Program-made: the position numbers and the translations under genes
The notes under the pieces: generated by a model
What the model was told of the DNA's origin: nothing
What the model saw: the letters and a program-made list of their open reading frames with translations, nothing else
The model's database searches: none
DNA from: Egibacteraceae bacterium
GTDB lineage: Bacteria > Actinomycetota > Nitriliruptoria > Euzebyales > Egibacteraceae
Direction of reading: 5' to 3'
Assembly: GCA_035540635.1 (NCBI GenBank)
Contig: DATLGH010000030.1
Span: forward strand, 1 to 53,152
DNA length: 53,152 nucleotides
Shown: piece after piece, positions 41,937 to 50,969 of the stretch
Layout of the letters: the number at the start of each line of letters is the position of its first letter
Numbering within the stretch: the first letter of the stretch is position 1

Positions 41937-44900
41937 ATGGTGGCCGACCCGGCGCTCGCGCGCTTCTCCGCGCCCACCCGCGAGTGGTTCAGCTCGTCCT
42001 TCGACGCCCCCACGGAGGCGCAGGCCGCGGCGTGGTCGCACATCCACGAGGGCGCCAACGTGCTCGTGAGCGCGCCGACGGGCTCGGGCAAGACGCTCGC
42101 GGCGTTCCTCGCGACCCTCGACCGGCTCTTCACGACCCCGCGCGAGGAGCGTGGCACGCGGGTCCTCTACGTGTCGCCGCTGAAGGCTCTCGCCTACGAC
42201 GTCGACCGCAACCTGCGGGCGCCGCTCGCGGGCATCACCCGCGCCGCGGAGCGCCGCAACCGGTCGGTTGCGCCCGTGGACGTCGCGCTGCGTTCGGGCG
42301 ACACGCCGGCCGACGAGCGCGCCCGCATGGCCCGCACGCCGCCGGACATCCTCATCACGACGCCCGAGTCGCTGTTCCTCCTGCTCACCGCGCGGGCCCG
42401 GGAGACGCTCGCCGACGTGGAGACCGTCATCCTCGACGAGGTTCACGCGGTGGCTGGCACGAAGCGCGGCGGGCATCTCGCGCTGTCCCTCGAGCGGCTC
42501 GAGGCGCTCGCCGGACGACCGCTGCAGCGCATCGGGCTGTCGGCGACGCAACGCCCGCTCGACGAGGTGGCGCGCTTCCTCGGCGGTGGCGTGGTCGGCG
42601 GTGACGGGGCCTGGACGCCGCGACCGGTGCGCATCGTCGAAGCGGGCGCGCGCAAGCAGCTCGAGGTGGAGATCGTCGTGCCGGTCGAGGACATGAGCCG
42701 CCTCGGCGAGGTCCTCGAGGAGCCCCCGACGGGGCCGGCGGCGGTCGGCGAGCAGCGCCGGTCGATCTGGCCGGCGGTGCAGCCCCGGATCCTCGAGCTC
42801 GTGCTCGCGCACCGCTCCACGATCGTGTTCGCGAACTCCCGGCGCCTCGCGGAGCGCCTCTGCGCCCGCCTGAACGAACTCGCGAACGCGACGCGAGGTG
42901 ACGACGAGCCGGAGGTCGTCGTCGCGCGGGCGCACCACGGCTCGATCGCGCGGGAGCAGCGCGTGGAGATCGAGTCGGCGCTCAAGGAGGGGCGGCTGCG
43001 CTGCGTCGTCGCGACGTCGTCCCTCGAGCTCGGCATCGACATGGGCGCGGTCGACCTCGTCGTCCAGGTCGAGTCGCCCGGCAGCGTCTCGCGGGGGCTG
43101 CAGCGCATCGGCCGGGCCGGCCACGCGGTCGGGGCGCCGAGCGTGGGCAAGGTGTTCCCGAAGTACCGGGGCGACCTCGTCGAGGCGGCGGTCGTCGTCC
43201 GCCGCATGCACGAGGCCGCCATCGAGGAGACCCGCTACCCGCGCAACCCCCTCGACGTCCTCGCGCAGCAGGTCGTCGCGATGGCCGCGATGGACTCCTG
43301 GGACGTCGGCGAGCTCGTGCGGGTCGTGCGCGGGGCGGCGAGCTTCGCGGACCTGTCGCGCGCGCAGCTCGACGGCGTGCTCGACATGCTCTCGGGCCGC
43401 TACCCCTCCGACGAGTTCGCCGAGCTGCGCCCCCGCCTGAACTGGGACCGGGTCGCCGACCGCATCGTCGGTCGCGCCGGCGCCCAGCGCCTCGCGGTCA
43501 CCTCCGGCGGCACCATCCCCGACCGCGGCCTGTACGGGGTGTTCGTCGAGGGGGAGGGCACCGGCCGGCGCGTCGGCGAGCTCGACGAGGAGATGGTCTA
43601 CGAGACCCGCCCCGGAGAGACCATCGTGCTGGGCTCGACGACGTGGCGCGTCACCGACATCACCCGCGACCAGGTCCTCGTCACACCGGCGCCCGGGGAG
43701 CCGGGCAAGCTGCCCTTCTGGCACGGCGACGCCCCGGGGCGGCCCGTCGAGGTCGGGCGGGCGGTGGGCGCCTTCCTCCGCGAGACGGCCGAGGCGTCGC
43801 AGGAAGAGGCGAGAGCCCGTCTCGCCGCCGACTACGCCCTCGACGAGCTCGCCGCCGCCAACCTCGTCGCCTACGTCGCCGAGCAGCGGGCCGCGGTCGG
43901 CACGGTCCCGTCCGACCGCACCATCGTCGTCGAGCGGTTCCGCGACGAGATCGGCGACTGGCGGGTGTGCGTCCTGTCGCCCTTCGGCGGACGGGTCCAC
44001 GCCCCGTGGGCGCTCGCGATCGAGGCACGGGCGCGCGAGCGCCTCGGCCTCGACCTGGCGACCATGGCCACCGACGACGGCATCGTGATCCGCCTGCCCG
44101 ACACCGACGCCGACGGCGGGGCCGCAGGGCTGGCGGGCACCGTCGTCATCGACGCCGACGACGTCGAGGACCTCGTCGTGGGCGAGCTCGCCAACTCGGC
44201 GCTGTTCGCCGCGCGCTTCCGCGAGTGCGCCGGGCGGGCGCTGCTGCTGCCGCGGCGTCGCGGCGGGTCCGGTGGCGTCGCCCGCACCCCGCTATGGCAG
44301 CAACGCCAGCGGGCCCACGACCTGCTCGCCGTGGCGAGCCGCTACGGCAGCTTCCCGGTCCTGCTCGAGACCTATCGGGAGTGCCTGCGCGACGTGTTCG
44401 ACGTGCCGGCGCTCGTCGCGCTCCTGCGCGACGTCGCCGCCCGGCGGGTCCGCGTCGTGGAGGTCACGACGCCGCAGGCGAGCCCCTTCGCGTCGTCGCT
44501 GCTGTTCGGCTACATGGCCGGCTACCTCTACGAGGGCGACGCCCCGCTCGCCGAGCGCCGGGCCCACGCGCTGAGCCTGGACCGGGAGCGCCTCGCCGAG
44601 CTGCTCGGCTCGGGCGAGCTGCGCGAGCTCGTCGACCCGCGCGCGCTCGCCGAGCTCGAGCTCGTCCTGCAGCGCCTCGCCCCCGACCGCCATGCCCGCG
44701 ACCCCGACGGCGTCCACGACCTGCTCCGAGAGGTCGGCGACCTCGCCACCCACGAGGTCGCTGCCCGCACCGACGGGCCGGCGGAGCGCTGGCTCGACGA
44801 GCTCGCCGCCCAGCGGCGGGCCTATCCGCTGCGGGTGGCGGGTGACGAGCGGTGGGCGGCGGCGGAGGACGCCGCACGCTTCCGCGACGGGCTCGGAATC

Positions 44901-46493
44901 CCGCCGCCTGCCGGCCTGCCGCAGGCCTTCGTCGCGCCCGTCGACCGCCCGCTCGTCGACCTCGTCGCCCGCTACGCCCGCACGCACGGCCCGTTCCGCC
45001 CGCGCGACGTGGCGGCGCGCCTCGGGCTGCCGCCCGACGCCGCCGACCTCGCGTGCAAGGAGCTCGAACGCGACGGCCGGCTCGTCGCTGGCGAGTTCCG
45101 TCCCGGCGGCAGCGGCCCGGAGTGGTGCGACGCCGCTGTCCTGCGCCGGCTGCGGCGGGCGTCGCTCGCGGCGCTGCGCCGGGAGGTCGAAGCGGTCGAG
45201 CCCGCGGCCCTCGGCCGGTTCCTGCCCGCCTGGCAGGGGGTGGGTGCCGGGCGCTCCTCGACCGGTGCGGACCGCATGCTCGAGGTCGTGGCCCAGCTGC
45301 AGGGCGCGCCGATCCCCGCGTCGGTCCTCGAACGCGACGTCCTCGCGTGCCGGGCGCGCGACTACGAGCCGGCCTGGCTGGACGGGCTGGCGGCCGCCGG
45401 GCAGGTCGTGTGGGTCGGACGGGGACCGCTCGGGTCACGCGACGGACGGGTGTCGCTGTACCTGCGCGACGAGGCGCGTCCGCTCGTCGCGCCGCCGGAC
45501 GCCGTGCTGCCGGGGGGCGGCGAGGACGGGTCCACGGCCGCCCAGGCCGCCATCCCGGGGTGGAGCGCACGCCACGCCGGCATCATCGAGCTCCTTGGCT
45601 CGCGCGGCGCGTCGTTCTGGCCGGCGATCCACGCCGCGGCGGGGGGCGGCGGCGAGCAGGAGGTCCTCGACGCGCTGTGGGACCTCGTGTGGGCGGGGCT
45701 CGTTACGAACGACATGCTCGCGCCGCTGCGGGCGCTCGTCGACGCCGGCGCGCGGCGTGCGCGCGGCGCCGGTCGCCGCCGGCCGGGTCGGGCCGTGACG
45801 CGCAGCGGACCCCCGGCGGCGGCCGGCCGCTGGTCGCTCGTCGCCGACCTCACGCAGGACGGGGCGTCCGCCACCGACCGCGCCGCCGCACTGGCCGCCT
45901 GCCTGCTCGACCGTCACGGCGTCGTCGTGCGCGACGCGGTCGCCGCCGAGGACGTCCCGGGCGGGTTCGGCGCCGTCTACGGCGTGCTGAAGGCCATGGA
46001 GGAGGCGGGCCGGGCGCGCCGCGGCTACTTCGTCGAGGGGCTCGGGGGCGCGCAGTTCGCCCTGCCCGGCGCCGTCGACCGGCTCCGAGGAGTACGCGAG
46101 GCGGGTCTGGACGCCCAGGCCGACGCGCCGACGGTGCTCGCAGCGACCGACCCCGCCAACCCCTACGGGGCGGCGCTCGCCTGGCCGGAGCCGCTCGGCG
46201 CGCACGGCCACGCCCCGCGCCGGGTCGCCGGCGCGCACGTCGTCCTCGTCGAGGGCCGCCCGGTCGTCTACGTCGAGAAGGGGGGACGCTCCCTGCTCAC
46301 CTTCACCGCCGACGGCGGCCATCTCGCGGCAGCGGCCGAGGGGCTGGGCGCCCTCGTCGACGCCGGCCGTGTCGACCAGCTGCGGGTGCGGCGCATCGAC
46401 GGCGGACCGCCGGGCAGCCAGCCGCTCGCGGCACACCTGCGCAAGGCGGGCTTCGGTGACCACCCACAGGGACTCGTCCGGCGGCACCGCTGA
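41937..46493 (+). CDS. lhr: Lhr-type ATP-dependent superfamily 2 helicase
   Basis: 1518 residues, the full length of the long Lhr helicases involved in DNA repair. Motif I APTGSGKT, Ia SPLKALAYDV, motif II DEVH, motif III SATQ, later motifs GSIAREQR, VVATSSLELGIDMG and GLQRIGRAGH, then the winged-helix/DEAD_assoc region and a very long C-terminal domain (from about residue 900) typical of actinobacterial Lhr. An upstream in-frame GTG (41934) is possible, but the ATG at 41937 fits the leaderless promoter. Confidence 0.96.
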   Translation: MVADPALARFSAPTREWFSSSFDAPTEAQAAAWSHIHEGANVLVSAPTGSGKTLAAFLATLDRLFTTPREERGTRVLYVSPLKALAYDVDRNLRAPLAGITRAAERRNRSVAPVDVALRSGDTPADERARMARTPPDILITTPESLFLLLTARARETLADVETVILDEVHAVAGTKRGGHLALSLERLEALAGRPLQRIGLSATQRPLDEVARFLGGGVVGGDGAWTPRPVRIVEAGARKQLEVEIVVPVEDMSRLGEVLEEPPTGPAAVGEQRRSIWPAVQPRILELVLAHRSTIVFANSRRLAERLCARLNELANATRGDDEPEVVVARAHHGSIAREQRVEIESALKEGRLRCVVATSSLELGIDMGAVDLVVQVESPGSVSRGLQRIGRAGHAVGAPSVGKVFPKYRGDLVEAAVVVRRMHEAAIEETRYPRNPLDVLAQQVVAMAAMDSWDVGELVRVVRGAASFADLSRAQLDGVLDMLSGRYPSDEFAELRPRLNWDRVADRIVGRAGAQRLAVTSGGTIPDRGLYGVFVEGEGTGRRVGELDEEMVYETRPGETIVLGSTTWRVTDITRDQVLVTPAPGEPGKLPFWHGDAPGRPVEVGRAVGAFLRETAEASQEEARARLAADYALDELAAANLVAYVAEQRAAVGTVPSDRTIVVERFRDEIGDWRVCVLSPFGGRVHAPWALAIEARARERLGLDLATMATDDGIVIRLPDTDADGGAAGLAGTVVIDADDVEDLVVGELANSALFAARFRECAGRALLLPRRRGGSGGVARTPLWQQRQRAHDLLAVASRYGSFPVLLETYRECLRDVFDVPALVALLRDVAARRVRVVEVTTPQASPFASSLLFGYMAGYLYEGDAPLAERRAHALSLDRERLAELLGSGELRELVDPRALAELELVLQRLAPDRHARDPDGVHDLLREVGDLATHEVAARTDGPAERWLDELAAQRRAYPLRVAGDERWAAAEDAARFRDGLGIPPPAGLPQAFVAPVDRPLVDLVARYARTHGPFRPRDVAARLGLPPDAADLACKELERDGRLVAGEFRPGGSGPEWCDAAVLRRLRRASLAALRREVEAVEPAALGRFLPAWQGVGAGRSSTGADRMLEVVAQLQGAPIPASVLERDVLACRARDYEPAWLDGLAAAGQVVWVGRGPLGSRDGRVSLYLRDEARPLVAPPDAVLPGGGEDGSTAAQAAIPGWSARHAGIIELLGSRGASFWPAIHAAAGGGGEQEVLDALWDLVWAGLVTNDMLAPLRALVDAGARRARGAGRRRPGRAVTRSGPPAAAGRWSLVADLTQDGASATDRAAALAACLLDRHGVVVRDAVAAEDVPGGFGAVYGVLKAMEEAGRARRGYFVEGLGGAQFALPGAVDRLRGVREAGLDAQADAPTVLAATDPANPYGAALAWPEPLGAHGHAPRRVAGAHVVLVEGRPVVYVEKGGRSLLTFTADGGHLAAAAEGLGALVDAGRVDQLRVRRIDGGPPGSQPLAAHLRKAGFGDHPQGLVRRHR

Positions 46494-46499
46494 CGGTCT

Positions 46500-46527
46500 C
46501 CCGGGGCGGCAGGGAACCGCCCCCGGG
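46500..46527 (+). terminator. Strong GC hairpin after lhr
   Basis: Ten-base arm 46500-46509 pairs with 46517-46527 (one bulged C) around a 7-base loop, just after the lhr stop. It separates lhr from the Grd operon. A poor TTGGCG (46545-46550) / GAATAT (46569-46574) pair could be the Grd promoter, which would make grdE nearly leaderless. Confidence 0.6.
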
Positions 46528-46580
46528 GATCCCTGCTGGGTGGATTGGCGGCGCCGCGGTCGTTGGGAGAATATGCGGGC

Positions 46581-47867
46581 ATGGACACCACCACACCCGC
46601 CACCGGCGACGCCCCTTCGAGCCTGCTCGTGCACGCGGTCGAGCAGGTCGTGCTCGGCGACCGCACGGCCTACCGCGGGGGCCAGCTGACCGTCGGGGTC
46701 GAGCAGGCGCACGACGCCCTCGCCGACCCCGCGCTGTCGTCGGTGCGCGTGCACGCGACGAACCCCGGGGACCCGGTGCGGATCGTGAAGCTCCTCGACG
46801 TCGTCGAGCCGCGCACGAAGGGCCCGGGCCGCGGCGGGGTCTTCCCCGGCTTCCTCGCCCCGCCCCGCCCCGACCGTCCTCGCCAGACGCACGTCCTGCG
46901 CGGTGCGGCGGTCATGGCCGCCGGCGCCCTTCCGCGCAACCAGGAGGGCATCGTCGACATGAGCGGCCCCGCCGCGGAGGTGTCGCCGTACGCCGCCACC
47001 TCCAACGTCGTCGTCGAGTTCGCGCGGACCGACGACGCGAGCTGGGAGGACGTCGACGTGGCGTTGCGCCGGGGGCTGCTGCGCCTGGCGGTCCACCTCG
47101 CCGACGCGGCCGCCGAGGCGGACCCCGACGACGTCGAGGAGTGGGCGCCGCCCGCCCGGCCCGGCCCGGGCGACCTGCCACGGGTCGGTGTGGTGACGAA
47201 CCTCCAGACGCAGGGGTCGTTCAAGGACGTGTACGTCTACGGACGCAGCTTCGCCACGAGCCTGCCCACCCTCATCGACCCCTTCGAGGTCGACGACGGC
47301 GCCATCGTCGGCGGGCAGTTCGGCCACCCGGGGCTTCGCAACTCGACGTACGTCCACCAGAACCACCCCGTCGTCGCCGAGCTGCGTCGCCGGCACGGTC
47401 ACGACCTGTCCTTCGCCGGGCTCGTGATCTGCCCCGAGCCGGTCGACCAGCACGCCAAGGACCACATCTCCGCCCACGCCGCTCGCCTGTGCATCGCCGC
47501 GGGCTTCGACGCGGCCGTCGTGACGAAGGAGGGCGGGGGCAACGCCGACGCCGACGCGTCGCTGAAGATGGACCGTCTCGAGGACGCCGGCATCGCCGCC
47601 GTCGGCATGTTCGCCGAGTTCGCCGGCCCGGACGGCACGGGCCCGCCCCTCGTGTTCCCTCCGCGCAGGGCGACGGCGATGGTGAGCACCGGCAACTACG
47701 ACGAGCGCCTGCAGCTGCCGGCGATGGAGCGGACCCTCGGGGGGGACCGGGTCGACATCGCCGACGCCGACGCCGACGCCGCGATGGAGCTGCCCGTTGC
47801 GACCATCCACGGCTCGCTCAACCTGCTCGGCGGGGGCCGGCTGCGCGCCCAGGAGGAGGCCGCCTGA
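46581..47867 (+). CDS. grdE: Glycine/sarcosine/betaine reductase component B alpha/beta-type protein (GrdE-like), without pyruvoyl cysteine
   Basis: 428 residues, the length of the GrdE proprotein. Matching blocks: NLQTQGSFKDVYVYG, LPTLIDPFEVDDGAIV, NSTYVHQNHPVVAELRRRHGHDLSFAGLVI and VVTKEGGGNADADA. In clostridial GrdE the proprotein is cut at Asn-Cys in a GNCVSACDKNTTYHH-type segment and the Cys becomes a pyruvoyl group that forms a Schiff base with the substrate. Here the aligned stretch is GGQFGHPGLRNSTYVHQ: Gln-Phe247 replaces Asn-Cys and the second Cys is also gone, so self-cleavage by the known route cannot occur. The stop shares one base with grdB (TGATG). Confidence 0.9.
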   Translation: MDTTTPATGDAPSSLLVHAVEQVVLGDRTAYRGGQLTVGVEQAHDALADPALSSVRVHATNPGDPVRIVKLLDVVEPRTKGPGRGGVFPGFLAPPRPDRPRQTHVLRGAAVMAAGALPRNQEGIVDMSGPAAEVSPYAATSNVVVEFARTDDASWEDVDVALRRGLLRLAVHLADAAAEADPDDVEEWAPPARPGPGDLPRVGVVTNLQTQGSFKDVYVYGRSFATSLPTLIDPFEVDDGAIVGGQFGHPGLRNSTYVHQNHPVVAELRRRHGHDLSFAGLVICPEPVDQHAKDHISAHAARLCIAAGFDAAVVTKEGGGNADADASLKMDRLEDAGIAAVGMFAEFAGPDGTGPPLVFPPRRATAMVSTGNYDERLQLPAMERTLGGDRVDIADADADAAMELPVATIHGSLNLLGGGRLRAQEEAA

Positions 47868-49189
47868 TGCGTGTCGTCCACTACCTCAACCAGTTCCAGG
47901 CCGGCGTCGGCGGGGAGGACGCCGCGAGCACGCCTCCCCAGGTTCACGACGAGCTCGTGGGGCCGAGCCGGCTCCTCGCGCGGCTGCTGGAGCCAGGAGG
48001 CGAGCAGTCCGGGGACGCGCACGAGGTCGTCGCGAGCATCTCCTGCGGTGACGACCATGCCGCCTCCGACCCGGGCGTGATGACCGAGGTCCTCCGCCTC
48101 GCCCGCGAGGTGGGCGCCGAGATGATCGTCGCGGGACCCGCCTTCGGCAGCGGCCGCTACGGCCTGGCCTGCGGGCGCCTCGTGGCCGGGGCGGCAGCCG
48201 AAGGCATGCCGGCGATCGCGGGCATGCACCCCGACAACCCCGGCGTCGACCAGGCCGGCGGCGCGGTGGTCGTCGCCGCGGGAGCCAGCACGCGGGAGAT
48301 GCGCCCCTCGATGGAGCGCCTGGCCGCCGCGGCGCTCAAGGTCGCCGCCGGTGAGCCCGTCACCGCCGAGGACGGCCGCGTCGGGCGGATCCCGCGCCGC
48401 ACCACCACCGTGGAGCAGCCGGCGGCCGTGCGCGCCGTCGACCTCGCCCTTGCCCGCCTCGCCGGCGACCGCGACGCCACCGAGATCCCCGCCGGCCTGT
48501 TCGACGTCGTCAGCCCCGCCGGGCCCGTCGAGGACCCCGCCGAGGCGACCATCGCGCTCGTCACCGAGGGGGCGCTCGTGCCGGCCGGCAACCCCGACCG
48601 GCTCGAGGCCGCGCGGGCCACCCGCTGGGTGCACTACCCGCTCGACGGCGTGACGGCGCTCGCAGCGGGTGACTACGAGTCCGTGCACGGCGGCTTCTCA
48701 CCGGCGGCCGCCAACGCCGACCCGCACCGCATCCTCCCGCTCGACGTCGCCCGCGAGCTGGAGGAGCAGGGGCGCATCGGCGCGCTGCACCATGAGTACC
48801 TCGCGACGGCGGGCAACGGCACAGCCGTCGCGAACGCCCGGCGCTTCGGCGTCGAGTGGGCGGCCCGCCTGCACGGCTCCGGTGTGCAGGCCGCGATCCT
48901 GACCGCCACCTGAGGGACGGGAACGCGTTGCGGGTCAACGCTTGCGAAGGAGCTCGAACGGGGAGGGATCCCCACGGCGCTGCTCTGCAACCTCGTGTCG
49001 ATCGCCGAGCAGGTCGGCGCGCCGCGCATCGTGCCGACCCGGGGCATCCCCTACCCGGCCGGTGACCCCGAGCTCGATCCTGAGGAAGAGCGCGCCTGGC
49101 GCCGTCGTCTGCTCGAGACGGCGCTGCGGGCGGTCTCCACCCCCGTAAAGCGCCCCACCATCTTCGACGTCGAGGAGTCCGCGTCATGA
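47867..49189 (+). CDS. grdB: Selenoprotein GrdB-like (reductase component B gamma), Sec at in-frame UGA
   Basis: 440 residues if UGA 48911-48913 is read as selenocysteine 349. Before it: VVHYLNQFQAGVGGED, ISCGDDHAA, AGPAFGSGRYGLACG, GMHPDNPGVD, AHGG-type VHGGFSP and NGTAVANARRFGVEW, all GrdB landmarks; canonical Sec is at about 350. After it, without any frame change: RCGSTLAKELERGGIP, PRIVPTRGIPYPAGDPELDPEEE, RRRLLETALRAVSTPV. The motif reads U-G-T-G-T-R-C, so the first Cys of the family's UxxCxxC is Gly352 while Cys355 remains. AGGAGGAGG ribosome binding site overlaps the grdE end. Automated callers will end it wrongly at 48913. Confidence 0.95.
48925..48941 (+). promoter_or_regulatory. Bacterial SECIS-like hairpin of grdB
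   Basis: Perfect 6-bp stem GCGUUG/CAACGC with loop CGGGU, 11 bases after the UGA. Bacterial SECIS elements have a short apical stem with a GGU-containing loop about 16-37 bases after the UGA; the loop GGU here is 19-22 bases after it. Would bind SelB to direct Sec insertion. Confidence 0.75.
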
Positions 49190-50628
49190 TCCCTGTCGTC
49201 ACGGGTACGAGCGCCGTGCTCGCGCACGCGCCCGGCCTGGCCCGCCACGGGTCCAAACCGTCACGGGAGCTGGCCCGCGACGACGCGGTCCGCTCGCGGT
49301 TCCTCGCAAGCCTCCGCTCGTTCGACGAGGCGGTCGGCTATTCGCCCCATCAGGCGTACCTCGGGGCGCTGCACCCCCGCGAGCTGCCCGCGCGCCCGCG
49401 CACCGGTCAGCGCGTCGAGGGGGCCGAGCGGTTCGCCGCCGCCGGCGAGCTTCTGCCCGAGGAGGAGTTCCTCGGCCTGCTCGCCCTCGCCGACGACTTC
49501 GACCTCATCACCCTCGACCCGGCGGTGGCCGAGGACGCCGCCGCCCGCCTCGCCCGCCACCCGCTCGCCAAGGCCTTCGACCTCGACAAGGTCACCAAGG
49601 CGGCGGGCGACGCGGAGCGCGCCGCGGACCAGCCCGGGGCGCTGCCGCTGCACATCGGAGCCGACCGCCTGGCCGGCGCGATCCAACGGGGGCACGAGGC
49701 GGACGAGGCGCTCACGGCGCCCGTGCTCCTCGAGAACCTCGCCGGCAAGGCGACGGGCTTCCTCGCCCTCGCCTGGCTCCTCCACGGTCACGGCATCGAC
49801 CCCGGCGCCGTCGACTACGTCCTCGGCTGCTCGGAGGAGGCGGTCGGGGACCGCTACCAGCGTGGCGGCGGCAACCTCGCGAAGGCGATCGCGGAGACGG
49901 CCGGCCTCGCCAACGCCTCCGGTGCGGACGTCAAGAACTTCTGCGCCGCGCCGATCCCCGCGCTCGTCATCGCCGGCAGCCTCGTCGCCTCGGGGGTGTG
50001 CCGCACGGTCGCGGTGGTCGCCGGGGGGTCCCTCCCGAAGCTCGGCATGAAGTTCCAGGGACACCTCAAGCATGGCCTGCCCGTGCTCGAGGACGTCCTC
50101 GGGGGCATGGCCGCGCTCGTGACCGCCGACGACGGCGCGTCACCGCATCTGCGGCTCGACGTCGTCGGCCGCCACCCCGTCAGCGCGGGCAGCGCGAACC
50201 AGAGCATCCTCACCGCGCTGACGGTCGAGCCGCTCGAGCGGGTGGGGCTGCGCATGGTCGATGTCGACGACTACGCCACCGAGCTGCACGACCCCGAGGT
50301 GACCGAGCCGCAGGGGTCGGGCGATGTCGCGGCCCGCAACTACAAGACGATCGCCGCACTGGCGGTGCGCCGGGGCGAGATCGAGCGTGGGGACATGGGG
50401 GCCTTCGCCGCCGAGCGCGGCATGCCGGGGTTCGCGCCGACGCAGGGCCATCTCGCCTCGGCGCTGTGCTACCTGCCGCACGCGCTGCGGCGCCTCACCG
50501 CCGGCGACGCCAACCGGGTGCAGCTGCTGGCCAAGGGCAGCCTCTTCCTCGGGCGGATGAGCCGCAGCTCGGACGGCATGAGCGTCGTCCTCGAACGCAA
50601 CCCGCGAGTGACAGGAGAGCAGGCATGA
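49186..50628 (+). CDS. grdC: Glycine reductase complex component C beta-type protein (GrdC-like)
   Basis: 480 residues. Aligns along its length with GrdC: VVTGTSAVLAHAPGL, LLPEEEFLGLLALADDFDLITLD, LENLAGKATGFLALAWLL, CSEEAVGDRYQRGGGNLAKAI, VKNFCAAPIPALVIAGSLV, VVVAGGSLPKLGMK, VLEDVLGGMAALV, VGRHPVSAGSANQSILTAL and RGMPGFAPTQGH. In clostridia GrdC with GrdD makes acetyl phosphate from the Se-carboxymethyl group of GrdA. No grdD follows; the thioredoxin gene comes next. Start overlaps grdB stop by 4 bases; GAGGAG ribosome binding site. Confidence 0.93.
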   Translation: MIPVVTGTSAVLAHAPGLARHGSKPSRELARDDAVRSRFLASLRSFDEAVGYSPHQAYLGALHPRELPARPRTGQRVEGAERFAAAGELLPEEEFLGLLALADDFDLITLDPAVAEDAAARLARHPLAKAFDLDKVTKAAGDAERAADQPGALPLHIGADRLAGAIQRGHEADEALTAPVLLENLAGKATGFLALAWLLHGHGIDPGAVDYVLGCSEEAVGDRYQRGGGNLAKAIAETAGLANASGADVKNFCAAPIPALVIAGSLVASGVCRTVAVVAGGSLPKLGMKFQGHLKHGLPVLEDVLGGMAALVTADDGASPHLRLDVVGRHPVSAGSANQSILTALTVEPLERVGLRMVDVDDYATELHDPEVTEPQGSGDVAARNYKTIAALAVRRGEIERGDMGAFAAERGMPGFAPTQGHLASALCYLPHALRRLTAGDANRVQLLAKGSLFLGRMSRSSDGMSVVLERNPRVTGEQA

Positions 50629-50945
50629 GCGTCAAGGAAGCCACCCGGGAGGACTTCTGGGATTTGATCGACGTGGGCACCGTCCTCGTCGACGTGTGGT
50701 CGGAGCAGTGCCAGCCGTGCGTGAAGCTCGCCCCCCACCTCGAGCAGCTCGCCGAGGAGTACGCCGAGCTCACCGTGGTCAAGCTCGAAGCACCGAAGGC
50801 ACGCCGCGTGTGCATGGAGCTGAAGGTGATGGGTCTGCCGACCCTCCTGCTGTTCCGGGACGGCGAGGAGGTCGACCGCATCACCGACCCCGACCTCGAC
50901 GCACGGGCGGTGCGCAGCTGGCTGAACGAGCACTTCGAGCAGTAG
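50625..50945 (+). CDS. Thioredoxin of the Grd operon
   Basis: 106 residues, thioredoxin fold with active site W-S-E-Q-C29-Q-P-C32, and the cis-Pro in GLPTLLLF. The CQPC centre differs from the usual CGPC and is like the CxPC variants of thioredoxins linked to glycine reductase, where thioredoxin regenerates the selenoprotein. No thioredoxin reductase gene is in the window. ATGA overlap with grdC. Confidence 0.92.
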   Translation: MSVKEATREDFWDLIDVGTVLVDVWSEQCQPCVKLAPHLEQLAEEYAELTVVKLEAPKARRVCMELKVMGLPTLLLFRDGEEVDRITDPDLDARAVRSWLNEHFEQ

Positions 50946-50969
50946 CCGACACGACGAAGGGAGCGACGA

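Noticed and set aside
48995-49189. Independent 64-residue gene after grdB
   Set aside because: It is the in-frame continuation of GrdB after the Sec UGA and lacks its own function; homology runs across the UGA.
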